This document shows positions 25,842 through 33,888 of a stretch of 64,000 bases of DNA, in pieces. The notes below the pieces were generated by a model. It was not told where the DNA came from. It searched no databases and worked only from the letters and a program-made list of their open reading frames with translations. The stretch is from assembly GCA_035535015.1 (NCBI GenBank), contig DATLQU010000040.1, positions 1 through 64,000 on the forward strand, given 5' to 3'. Position numbers and translations under genes: made by a program. Source of the stretch: Palsa-661 sp035535015. GTDB taxonomy: Bacteria; Actinomycetota; Acidimicrobiia; Acidimicrobiales; UBA8190. How positions within the stretch are numbered: the first letter of the stretch is position 1; every line of letters begins with the position of its first letter.

Positions 25842-27224
25842 ATGCAGGTCACCATCATCGGTGGCGGGAGCTACCAGTGGGCACCCAAGCTGATGACCGA
25901 CCTGCTGGCGGTGGCGCCCCTGGCCGACATGCACCTCGTCCTCGAGGACATCGACCCGGCTCCCTTGGTGAAGATGGAGGCCTACGCCCGTTTGGCCAAC
26001 GAGAAGATGGGCACCAAGATGACGGTGCAGACGACCACCGACCAACGTCGCGCCGTCGACGGCGCCGACTTCGTCATCGTCACCATCTCCACCGGCGGTT
26101 TCGAGTCGATGACATTCGACATCGACATCCCGGCGGCCCACGGCATCGCGCAGTCGGTCGGTGACAGCGTGGGCCCGGGCGGGATCAGCCGGGCGTTGCG
26201 GAACATCCCCGTCCTGGTCGGCATCGGCCGGGACATGGAGCAGGGCTGCCCCGACGCCTGGATGCTGAACATCACCAATCCCATGACGACGCTCACCCGG
26301 TCCGTCTGCCGGGAGACAGGCATCAAGACGGTCGGTCTCTGCCACGAGGTGGGCCACTTCTGCATGGATCTGGCCATCGCCTTCGGCCAACCCCATAGCG
26401 CCATCCGGCCCACCGTGGTCGGCGTCAACCATTTCCCCCTCATCACCGCCCTCGAGATCGACGGCGCCGACGGTCTGCTCCTTCTCCGGGAGATGCTGGA
26501 CGAACTGGGCGGCCTGGATGCGCTGCGGCCGGGACCGCACCGCCTGCCAGCCGAGCCCTTCTCCAAGGCCGATTTCGCTCAGCGCCATGCTCTCAAGTTG
26601 ACCCTGCTCGACCGCTACGGCGCGCTCCCCGGAGCGGGCGACCGCCACGTGGCCGAGTTCATCCCCTCGGCTCTGACCGACGACTCGGGATGGGGTGAGA
26701 GCTGGGGCTTCGAGCTCACCCCCATGGCCCGCCGGCTCGAGCACCAGGACCAGTACATCGCCGAGGTCGACGCGGTGCTGGCCGGCACGGCCCAGATGCA
26801 GACCTGGGACTCGGGCGAGATCGTGGCCCCGGTGATCGACTCCCTTCTCACCGGCACGGCCCGTGAGCTTCCCGTCAACCTGCCCAACCGGGGCCAGTGC
26901 CCCGACCTGCCGGCCGAGGCGGTGGTGGAAGCGATCTGCCTGCTGGACGGCGACGGCATGCGCGGCCGCGACACGGCGCACGCCCCCGCCGGCCTCACCG
27001 AGTGGGTCCGCCGGCAGGTGGCGGTCCAAGAGCTGACGGTTGAGGCGGCGCTGTCGGGGGACAGAACGCTCGCCCTCCAGGCCTTCGCCCTCGACCCCCT
27101 GGCCGGCCGGGGGGATCTGCGCGTCACCGAAGCCATGGCCGACGAGCTGCTGGCCGCCACCGCCCGCTGGCTGCCCCAGTTCGCCGCCCACTGCGCCACC
27201 GACGCCCCGGTGCCGGGGCCATGA
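25842..27224 (+). CDS. Glycoside hydrolase family 4 (NAD- and metal-dependent)
   Basis: 460 residues. The N-terminal Rossmann fold binds NAD (VTIIGGGSYQWAPKL). NITNP (143-147) and Cys167-His168 in GLCHEVGHF are the substrate- and Mn-binding motifs, and GVNHF holds the second metal-site His. GH4 enzymes cleave alpha- or beta-glycosides by transient oxidation at C3 of the sugar. They include alpha-galactosidases, alpha-glucosidases, 6-phospho-glycosidases and alpha-glucuronidases; the subtype cannot be called here. The stop overlaps the next gene by ATGA. Confidence 0.88.
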   Translation: MQVTIIGGGSYQWAPKLMTDLLAVAPLADMHLVLEDIDPAPLVKMEAYARLANEKMGTKMTVQTTTDQRRAVDGADFVIVTISTGGFESMTFDIDIPAAHGIAQSVGDSVGPGGISRALRNIPVLVGIGRDMEQGCPDAWMLNITNPMTTLTRSVCRETGIKTVGLCHEVGHFCMDLAIAFGQPHSAIRPTVVGVNHFPLITALEIDGADGLLLLREMLDELGGLDALRPGPHRLPAEPFSKADFAQRHALKLTLLDRYGALPGAGDRHVAEFIPSALTDDSGWGESWGFELTPMARRLEHQDQYIAEVDAVLAGTAQMQTWDSGEIVAPVIDSLLTGTARELPVNLPNRGQCPDLPAEAVVEAICLLDGDGMRGRDTAHAPAGLTEWVRRQVAVQELTVEAALSGDRTLALQAFALDPLAGRGDLRVTEAMADELLAATARWLPQFAAHCATDAPVPGP

Positions 27225-28108
27225 AGGTCGGCTTCGTCGGCCTGGGAGCCATGGGTCTGCCCATGACCGGGAACCTGCTGGCCGCCGGCCATCAGCTGAC
27301 CGTCACCTCCCGCTCACGCCCGCCCATCGACGCGGCCGTCTCCCTGGGCGCCACCGATGCGGGCACTGTCGCCGACCTGGCCGCCGCCAGCGAGGTCATC
27401 CTCCTCTGTGTCCCCAACTCCCCCGAGGTGGTCGAGGTGGTCGACGCCCTGGTCCCCGCCCTCGGTCCCGGCCACATCGTCATCGACTGTTCGACCATCG
27501 ACCCCGATGTGGAGCGGGCCATGCACGCCAAGGTGGCCGCCACCGGGGCCCGCTATCTCGACGGCCCGCTCTCGGGCGGCACGGTGGGGGCGGAGAAGGG
27601 GACGCTGACGGTCATGGTGGGCGGCGACCCCACCACCCTCGACGAAGTCCGGCCCGTCCTCGATGCCGTGGCCGGTCTGATCGTCCATGTCGGCGGCCCG
27701 GGGATGGGCCAGGTGGTGAAACTCTGCAACAACCTGATCTACGCGGCCCAGATGGTGGCCACGGCCGAGGCCACGGCCCTGGCCGTCCGCTCCGGTGTCG
27801 ACATGGCCAAGCTGCTCGAGGTGCTTCTCCACTCGACCGGTGACTGCACGGCGGTCCGGACCCGGTTGCCGGTGGCCGGTGTGGTCGCCGACAGCCCGGC
27901 CTCGAACGGTTGGAAGCCCGGCTTCATGACCGACCTGATGGCCAAGGATCTCGATCTGGCCCTGGCCTACGGGGCCAGGGCCGGGGTCCCCCTGACCAGC
28001 ACCGCCGGCTCCCGGCAGCTGCTCACGGCGGCCTCCACCGCCGGCTACGGCCGGGAGGACTTCTCGGCGCTGGCCAAGATCGTCCTGCGCAACGCCGGCG
28101 TGGAGTGA
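27221..28108 (+). CDS. Beta-hydroxyacid dehydrogenase (3-hydroxyisobutyrate / tartronate-semialdehyde type)
   Basis: 295 residues. GFVGLGAMGLPMTGNLL is the N-terminal NAD(P)-binding motif. DGPLSGGTVGAEKGTLTVMVGG (about 114-135, in pieces) is the substrate loop, and Lys167 in GQVVKLCNN is the catalytic lysine. The family oxidises beta-hydroxyacids or reduces semialdehydes such as tartronate semialdehyde. In this operon it may act on a sugar-acid breakdown product. It is coupled by ATGA/GTGA overlaps on both sides. Confidence 0.88.
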   Translation: MKVGFVGLGAMGLPMTGNLLAAGHQLTVTSRSRPPIDAAVSLGATDAGTVADLAAASEVILLCVPNSPEVVEVVDALVPALGPGHIVIDCSTIDPDVERAMHAKVAATGARYLDGPLSGGTVGAEKGTLTVMVGGDPTTLDEVRPVLDAVAGLIVHVGGPGMGQVVKLCNNLIYAAQMVATAEATALAVRSGVDMAKLLEVLLHSTGDCTAVRTRLPVAGVVADSPASNGWKPGFMTDLMAKDLDLALAYGARAGVPLTSTAGSRQLLTAASTAGYGREDFSALAKIVLRNAGVE

Positions 28109-28860
28109 CCCTCGCCTCACCGGCGCTGATCCTGGCCGCCGACCACCGGCCCCGCGGGGTGATGACCATCGAGGCCTACCGGCCCTACCTCGCCGCGCTG
28201 ACCGCGGCTCTCCCCGCCTGCGACGGCATCCTGGCCAGCCGGCAACCGCTCGACGACCTCCGGGCCGCCGGCGCCGTCGGCCCGCTCCAGGCCACCTACC
28301 TGTCCATCAACCGCACCGGCCTGGCCGGCTCCGCTTTCGAGCTCGACGACAGACTGGTCACCTCGGTGGCCGCCGCCGCCGCCGGCGGCTACCGCGGCAT
28401 CAAGCACATGACCCGGATCGACCGGACCGATCCGGTCACGGCGTCGGCCCTGGAGCTGCTCGGCCGGGTGATCGACGACGCCCGGGCGGCCGGCCTGGAG
28501 GCGATGATCGAAGCCCTCTCGTGGACCGATGGCCGTCTGGTCCGCGACACCGAGGCCATTGTCAGCGCGGCGGTCATCGCCCACGACATGGGCGCCCCTC
28601 TGCTCAAGGTCCCGGTCCCCGACGTCTCCCCGGGCCGGGACCGGATCGCCGCGGTGGCCCGGGTGGTGGCGAGCGTCGGGGTGCCGGTGCTCTTCCTGGG
28701 CGGCCCCCGCGGCGACAGCGGCCGGCCGGCCGTCCTCGACGAGGTCCGCGACGCCATGGCCGGCGGTGCCGCAGGGATGGCCATCGGTCGGCTCGTCTTC
28801 GAGGACCCCGATCCGGCGGCCATGGCCCGGCTGCTGGCCGACGCCGTCCACGGCGGTTGA
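28105..28860 (+). CDS. Class I aldolase-like (beta/alpha)8 protein (DeoC/LacD/DhnA type)
   Basis: 251 residues, starting with GTG inside the preceding stop (GTGA). The opening LILAADHRPRG resembles the LacD/DhnA/Cgl0159 aldolase group. RGIKHMTRIDR, EAMIEALSWTDGRLV and PLLKVPVPD follow; the Lys in the last motif is a good candidate for the Schiff base. The C-terminal VLFLGGPRGDSGRP resembles the phosphate-binding loop of class I aldolases. It probably cleaves a phosphorylated keto-sugar made by the kinase encoded next, though this is inference. Confidence 0.78.
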   Translation: MTLASPALILAADHRPRGVMTIEAYRPYLAALTAALPACDGILASRQPLDDLRAAGAVGPLQATYLSINRTGLAGSAFELDDRLVTSVAAAAAGGYRGIKHMTRIDRTDPVTASALELLGRVIDDARAAGLEAMIEALSWTDGRLVRDTEAIVSAAVIAHDMGAPLLKVPVPDVSPGRDRIAAVARVVASVGVPVLFLGGPRGDSGRPAVLDEVRDAMAGGAAGMAIGRLVFEDPDPAAMARLLADAVHGG

Positions 28861-28875
28861 CGTCGGTATGCGGTC

Positions 28876-30369
28876 GTGGCCGGAGGGCGACCGTTGATCC
28901 TCACCCTCGACCTCGGGACCTCCACCACCAAGGCCATCGTCTGGGACGCCGACGGCCCCCACGCCGAGGGCCGGGCCCCACTCGAGACGACCTTCGCGGC
29001 CGGGGACCGCGCCGAGCAGGATCCCGCCGACTGGTGGCGCTCGGTGGTGGCCGCCTGCGCCGAGGCCCGTGCCGGCTCCTCAGGCGTCTTCGACGCCGTT
29101 CAAGCCGTCGGCTTCGCCGCCGCCCGCCAGACCTTCGTCCCCGTCACGGACAGCGGCGAAGCACTCGGGCCGGCCATTGTCTGGTCCGATCGCCGTGCCG
29201 GGGTGCAAGCCCTCGCCTTGGCCGACCGGCTCGGCGGGATGGCCGCCGCCCGCCGTCGCACCGGGGCCGTCCTCGACGGGGCCGCCCTGGCGGCCAAGGC
29301 GGCGTGGTTGGCCGCCCACGATCCGGACCGGCTGGCGGAGAGCCGTTGGCTGCTCACGCCGCGCGATCTCGTCGTCTTGCGGATGACGGGGGAGGTGGCC
29401 ACGGACCTGACCATGGTCTCGGCCGCCGGGCTCTGTGACCCCTCGGGGGAGTTCCTTCCCGAGCTGCTGGCGGTGACCGGTGGCAGGATCCCGCCGGTCC
29501 TTTCGTCCATGGCTGTCGCCGGCATCCTCGATCCGGCACCGGCTGCCGAACTGGGCCTGCGCAGCGGGCTGCCCGTCTGCATCGGTGCCGGTGATCGCGC
29601 CTGCGAGATGCTGGGCACGGCCGCCGGGTCGCGACCCATGGTCTCGTGGGGTACCACGGCCAACGCCTCGCTGCTGGTCGACGTCTTCCCCGACCCCCCG
29701 CCCGACGGGCTGATCGTCACCAAAGCGGCGACTGGAGGTTGGCTCCTCGAAGGCGGTCTGTCGGCGGCCGGGTCTCTTCTGGCCTGGCTGTCGGCGTTGA
29801 CGGGTCTCGACCACGAGACGCTGATGACGGAGGCGGCGGCGTCGCCCGCAGGCGCCAGCGGGGTCGTGGCCCTGCCCTGGTTCGGCGGCGCCCGGGCGCC
29901 CTGGTGGCGCCCGAACGGGCGCGGCGCCTTCGTCGGGTTGAGCTTCGACCACGACGCCGGTGACCTGGCCCGGGCCGCCATCGAATCTGTGGCCTGGGAC
30001 GTCCGGCGATGCCTGGTCACCATGGGGGCGATTGCTCCGCAGCATCGGCCGGCGGCCGCCTCTGTGGCCCTCACCTCTCTGGTCCTCACCGGATCGGACG
30101 GCCGGACGAACCCGTGGCCGGCCATCCTCACGGCCGTCACCGGGATGGCGGCCGTCCGTCGCCGAACGGGTCAGGCCGCCTCGGCCGGCGCCGCCCTCCT
30201 GGCCGCCACGGCCATCGGCGCCCGCTACGACCTCGACCGCCTCGATCCGGTGGTCGACACGCTGGAGCCCGACCCGACGGCCCGGGCGCGCTACGCGGAG
30301 TTGGCCGCCGACGCCGACGCCGCCGCCCACGCCGTGCTGGCCCTCGGCGATGGAGGGGACGGGACGTGA
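28876..30369 (+). CDS. FGGY-family carbohydrate kinase
   Basis: 497 residues of the actin-like ATPase kinase superfamily. LTLDLGTSTTKAIVWDADG is the first phosphate motif and GPAIVWSDRRAGVQ the substrate helix. GAGDRACEMLGTAAG and MVSWGTTANASLLV form the middle, and VLTGSDGRTNPWPAILTAVTG is the adenosine motif. The overall look is xylulokinase/gluconokinase-like. It begins with GTG 15 bases after the aldolase gene and ends in a GTGA overlap with the LarA-like gene. It would phosphorylate a sugar, ketose or sugar acid. Confidence 0.86.
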   Translation: MAGGRPLILTLDLGTSTTKAIVWDADGPHAEGRAPLETTFAAGDRAEQDPADWWRSVVAACAEARAGSSGVFDAVQAVGFAAARQTFVPVTDSGEALGPAIVWSDRRAGVQALALADRLGGMAAARRRTGAVLDGAALAAKAAWLAAHDPDRLAESRWLLTPRDLVVLRMTGEVATDLTMVSAAGLCDPSGEFLPELLAVTGGRIPPVLSSMAVAGILDPAPAAELGLRSGLPVCIGAGDRACEMLGTAAGSRPMVSWGTTANASLLVDVFPDPPPDGLIVTKAATGGWLLEGGLSAAGSLLAWLSALTGLDHETLMTEAAASPAGASGVVALPWFGGARAPWWRPNGRGAFVGLSFDHDAGDLARAAIESVAWDVRRCLVTMGAIAPQHRPAAASVALTSLVLTGSDGRTNPWPAILTAVTGMAAVRRRTGQAASAGAALLAATAIGARYDLDRLDPVVDTLEPDPTARARYAELAADADAAAHAVLALGDGGDGT

Positions 30370-31622
30370 AGGAGGTTCGCCTCGCCTACGGCCGGCACGG
30401 CCTGCCGGCCCGGCTCCCCGACGAGGCCGTCGTGATCAGCCCCACCGAACTTCCGGGCCTGGCCGACGAACCACAGGCCGTCCTCGACGCCCTCCGGACG
30501 CCGACGGCGGGGCCGCCGCTGGCCGACCTGATCGGCGGCCGGTCGCGCGTGGCCGTCGTCTTCCCGGATCTCACCCGGCCCATGCCCAACCGGACGGTCC
30601 TGCCGCCGCTGCTGGCCGAACTCGAACGCCTGGGAGCGGGGCCCGACCGGGTCACCCTGCTCTGCGCCACCGGCAGCCACCGGCAGGCGACCCCGTCGGA
30701 GATGGCCGAACTGGTGGGCGCCGAGATCCTCGACCGCTACGGCGTCCACGACCACCGGGCCGACGACGGCGCCCACCGCCCCGTGGGTCTGGTCGACGGC
30801 GTCCCGGTGCTGATCGATCCCCGCTACCTCGAGGCCGACGTCCGGATCCTGACCGGTTTCGTGGAGCCGCACTTCTTCGCCGGATTCAGCGGCGGCCCGA
30901 AGGGGGTCTGCCCGGGCCTGGCCGCCGGCGCCACCATCCTCGAAGCCCACAGCCCGGCCCGGATCGCCGACGACAGGGCCACCTGGCTCGTCACCGAGGG
31001 GAACCCGGTCCACGACTTCGTCCGCGCCGCGGTGTCCCTGGCCCCGCCCAGTCTGTCGATCGACGTGGCCATCAACAGCCGCCGCCAACTGACCGCCGTC
31101 TTCGCCGGCCCCCTACCCGACGGCCACCGCGCCGCCTGTGCCTTCGTGCAGAGCTCGGCCGTCCAACGCGTGGAGGGCCGCTTCGACGTCGTCCTCTCCA
31201 CCAACGCCGGCTACCCGCTCGACCGGAACCTCTACCAGTCGGTGAAGGGCATGGCGGCGGCCGAACGGCTGGTGACCGAGGGCGGCACCGTGGTGATGGC
31301 CGCCGCCTGCGTGGACGGCCTTCCCGCCGCCGGCGCCTTCGCCCGGCTGCTGGACCAGGCCCCGGACAGAGAGGCTCTGGCCGACCGGTCGGGTGTCTCC
31401 GAAGCCGACCGCTGGCAGGTCCAGGTCCTCGGCCGGATCCTTCGACGGGCCGACGTCTGGCTGCACACCGACGGCCTCGACGACGACGAGGTCCGCGCCG
31501 CCCATCTCCGGCCGGTGGCCGACGTGTCCGAGGCCGTGGCCGAGGCGCTGGCGGCGGCCGGACCGCGGGCCCGGTTGGCCGTCTTACCGCAGGGCCCGCT
31601 CACCGTGGTCACCGCTGACTGA
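30366..31622 (+). CDS. LarA-family nickel-pincer racemase/epimerase
   Basis: 418 residues from the GTG that overlaps the kinase stop. All four residues that hold the nickel-pincer nucleotide in lactate racemase have clear counterparts: His105 (ATGSHRQATP), His169 (EPHFFAGFSGG), Lys179 (GGPKGVCPG; the covalent anchor) and His195 (ILEAHSPA). The TRPMPN motif near residue 70 is also typical. LarA homologues racemise or epimerise 2-hydroxyacids, and some act on sugar acids such as gluconate. Next to a glucose dehydrogenase this is an attractive role. The cofactor genes larB, larC and larE are not in the window. Confidence 0.88.
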   Translation: MKEVRLAYGRHGLPARLPDEAVVISPTELPGLADEPQAVLDALRTPTAGPPLADLIGGRSRVAVVFPDLTRPMPNRTVLPPLLAELERLGAGPDRVTLLCATGSHRQATPSEMAELVGAEILDRYGVHDHRADDGAHRPVGLVDGVPVLIDPRYLEADVRILTGFVEPHFFAGFSGGPKGVCPGLAAGATILEAHSPARIADDRATWLVTEGNPVHDFVRAAVSLAPPSLSIDVAINSRRQLTAVFAGPLPDGHRAACAFVQSSAVQRVEGRFDVVLSTNAGYPLDRNLYQSVKGMAAAERLVTEGGTVVMAAACVDGLPAAGAFARLLDQAPDREALADRSGVSEADRWQVQVLGRILRRADVWLHTDGLDDDEVRAAHLRPVADVSEAVAEALAAAGPRARLAVLPQGPLTVVTAD

Positions 31623-31653
31623 CGGCCATGTCAGGGATTAGCGTGGCGCAGCT

Positions 31654-33882
31654 ATGAGGGACCCGCTTGTAGGGGAGCAGGCGATGTTCGAGGGTGAACA
31701 ACCCCTCTTCAGTTTCGTCGTCCCCGACGAGCTGCTGGCCGAAGCGGTGAGCAAGAGTCGCGACAAAGAGGCGGTGGCCGACGTGGCCATGATGCCGGGC
31801 ACGGGCGAGGGAAAGCCGCCCCCCCTGCTCGGCATCCTCCGCCAGGGCGGCTTCTCCCCGTTGGTGCTTCTCACCGCCGCCACCTTGGTCACCGGCACCA
31901 TCACCAACGGGCTCGGCATCCTGGGACCGGAGATCAAGAGCTCGTTCCACCTGTCCGACGCCGGCCTGGGCGCCGTCTTCTTCGTGGGGGCGGTGGCCCA
32001 GATCGCCTGGGGCATGCCGGTGGCCGTCTTCGCCGACCGCGGCAGTCGCCGCAACGTGGCCGCCGTCACCCTGCTCATCTTCTCGGCCACCGTGCCCTTC
32101 ATGGCCCTGGTCCACAACGTCTGGCCCTTCGTCTTTCTCTATCTGTTGGCCGCCGTGGGACTCGGGACGAGCGACACCGTCCACAACGCCTACCTGGCCG
32201 ACGCCTATCCGACCCAGGGTCGGGCCCGGGTCTTCACCTGGCACCAGATGGGCGACCCCGTCTCCCAGACGGTGGGGATCCTCCTGGTCGGCTACATCGC
32301 CGCCGCCACCCACAACTGGCGCTGGGCCCTCGGGCTGTCCATCGTGGGCATCCCCATCGCCATCGCCACCTTCTTCATCCGGGAGCCCGAGAAGGGGGCC
32401 AACGAGTCCAGCCACATCCTGAAGGCCGCCGGCATGGACATCGGCGGCGAACAGGAACATGCCCCCAAGGTGCTGCTCGGTTCGGCCGTGACCCGGCTGC
32501 TGCGGATCCGGTCGCTCTACTACGAGCTGGTCTCGGTGGCCATCCTCGGCTTCGCCGGCACCGGCATCCCGCTGTTCGGCTCGCTGTACTTCCAGCGCCA
32601 CTGGCACCTGGGGGTGGCCCACCGGGCCGACGTCTTCTCCATCATCGGCCTGTCGGCCTTCCTCGGCCTGCCCGTGGTCTACCTGGTGGGTGACCGGCTC
32701 TTCCGCCGGGCCCCGGAGAAGCCGCTCGTGGTGGCGAGCGTCTGCATCGCCGTCTTCGGCGGCCTCTACAGCCTGTCGCTCTACATGCCCCACCTCTGGA
32801 TGGTGGTGGTGCTGCAGTTCCTGGCCCAGGCGGCGGTGGCTCCGCTGTCCATCTGCATCTTCCAGACCCTGGCGGCCACCGCCCCGCCCGAGATGCGGGC
32901 CATCTGCTTCGGTCTCTTCGGCGTCTACGCCCTCGTCTTCGGCGGCTTCGCCGGAGGCATCGTGCTCGGTGCCATCAGTGATGCCAGCAACGTCACCACG
33001 GCGCTCACCTTCATCGGTCCCGTCTGTTTCGTGGGGGGGATCCTTCTCTTCGTCGGCTCACGGTTCGTCCGCCGTGACATCACCCTGGTCATCGAGGACG
33101 TGCTCGAGCGCTACGCCGAGGGCAAGCGGCGCAAGGCGGGCGGGGCCATCCCGGCGCTGCAGATCCACAACCTCGACTTCTACTACGGCAGCCAGCAGGT
33201 GCTCTTCGACATCAACCTCGAGGTTCCCGAGGGCGAGACCGTGGCCCTGTTGGGGACGAACGGCGCCGGCAAGAGCACGCTGCTGCGGGCCGTCTCCGGG
33301 CTCGACCATCCCCATCGGGGGGTGATCCGGATCTTCGGCGCCAACTGCACCTACCTGGAGCCGGAACAGATCATCGACCAGCATGTGGCGTTGCTGGTGG
33401 GCGGAAAGATGACCTTCCCCGGCCTGACCGTCCGGGAGAACCTGCGGGTGGGGGAGTACTCCTTGCGCCGGCAGGGGCCCCGCTGGCGGGCCGCGCTCGA
33501 CGAGGCCGTGGCCACCTTCCCCGAACTCGAAGCCCGCCTCGACCAGCCGGCCGGCACCCTCTCGGGCGGGGAGCAGCAGATGCTGGCTCTGGCCCGGGTG
33601 ATGATGACCACCCCCAAGCTGCTCATGATCGACGAACTGGCGTTGGGCCTGGCCCCGCTCACCGTGGACCGGCTGATGGCCATCGTCCGCCGGGTGAACG
33701 CCGACGGCGCCACCGTCATCTTGGTGGAGCAGAGCGTCAACCGGGCCATGAGCCTGGCCCGGCACGCCTTCTTCTTGGAACGGGGCGAGGTCCGCTTCGA
33801 CGGTCCCACGGCCGAACTGCTCGATCGGAACGATCTCCTGCGACCGGTCTTCCTCACGGGTGCCGCCGCGGCCACGGACTGA
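31654..33882 (+). CDS. MFS permease fused to a LivF-type ABC ATPase
   Basis: 742 residues in two parts. Residues ~60-475 are a major-facilitator domain with about 12 hydrophobic segments and the loop motif VFADRGSRRN. Residues ~500-742 are a complete ABC ATPase with Walker A (GTNGAGKST), signature (LSGGEQQMLALAR), Walker B (LLMIDELALGLAP) and switch region (ILVEQSV), most like LivF of branched-chain amino-acid transporters. The ATPase probably serves the LivHM fusion encoded next; what the MFS part does in the same chain is unclear. The open frame is continuous, with no sign of a sequencing join. Confidence 0.88.
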   Translation: MRDPLVGEQAMFEGEQPLFSFVVPDELLAEAVSKSRDKEAVADVAMMPGTGEGKPPPLLGILRQGGFSPLVLLTAATLVTGTITNGLGILGPEIKSSFHLSDAGLGAVFFVGAVAQIAWGMPVAVFADRGSRRNVAAVTLLIFSATVPFMALVHNVWPFVFLYLLAAVGLGTSDTVHNAYLADAYPTQGRARVFTWHQMGDPVSQTVGILLVGYIAAATHNWRWALGLSIVGIPIAIATFFIREPEKGANESSHILKAAGMDIGGEQEHAPKVLLGSAVTRLLRIRSLYYELVSVAILGFAGTGIPLFGSLYFQRHWHLGVAHRADVFSIIGLSAFLGLPVVYLVGDRLFRRAPEKPLVVASVCIAVFGGLYSLSLYMPHLWMVVVLQFLAQAAVAPLSICIFQTLAATAPPEMRAICFGLFGVYALVFGGFAGGIVLGAISDASNVTTALTFIGPVCFVGGILLFVGSRFVRRDITLVIEDVLERYAEGKRRKAGGAIPALQIHNLDFYYGSQQVLFDINLEVPEGETVALLGTNGAGKSTLLRAVSGLDHPHRGVIRIFGANCTYLEPEQIIDQHVALLVGGKMTFPGLTVRENLRVGEYSLRRQGPRWRAALDEAVATFPELEARLDQPAGTLSGGEQQMLALARVMMTTPKLLMIDELALGLAPLTVDRLMAIVRRVNADGATVILVEQSVNRAMSLARHAFFLERGEVRFDGPTAELLDRNDLLRPVFLTGAAAATD

Positions 33883-33888
33883 GTCTCG

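Noticed and set aside
24783..27191. 802-codon open frame on the minus strand across the metallo-hydrolase and GH4 genes
   Set aside because: It is antisense to genes with complete family motifs; its product is low-complexity His/Gly/Arg/Asp-rich, as expected from GC-rich codon shadows.
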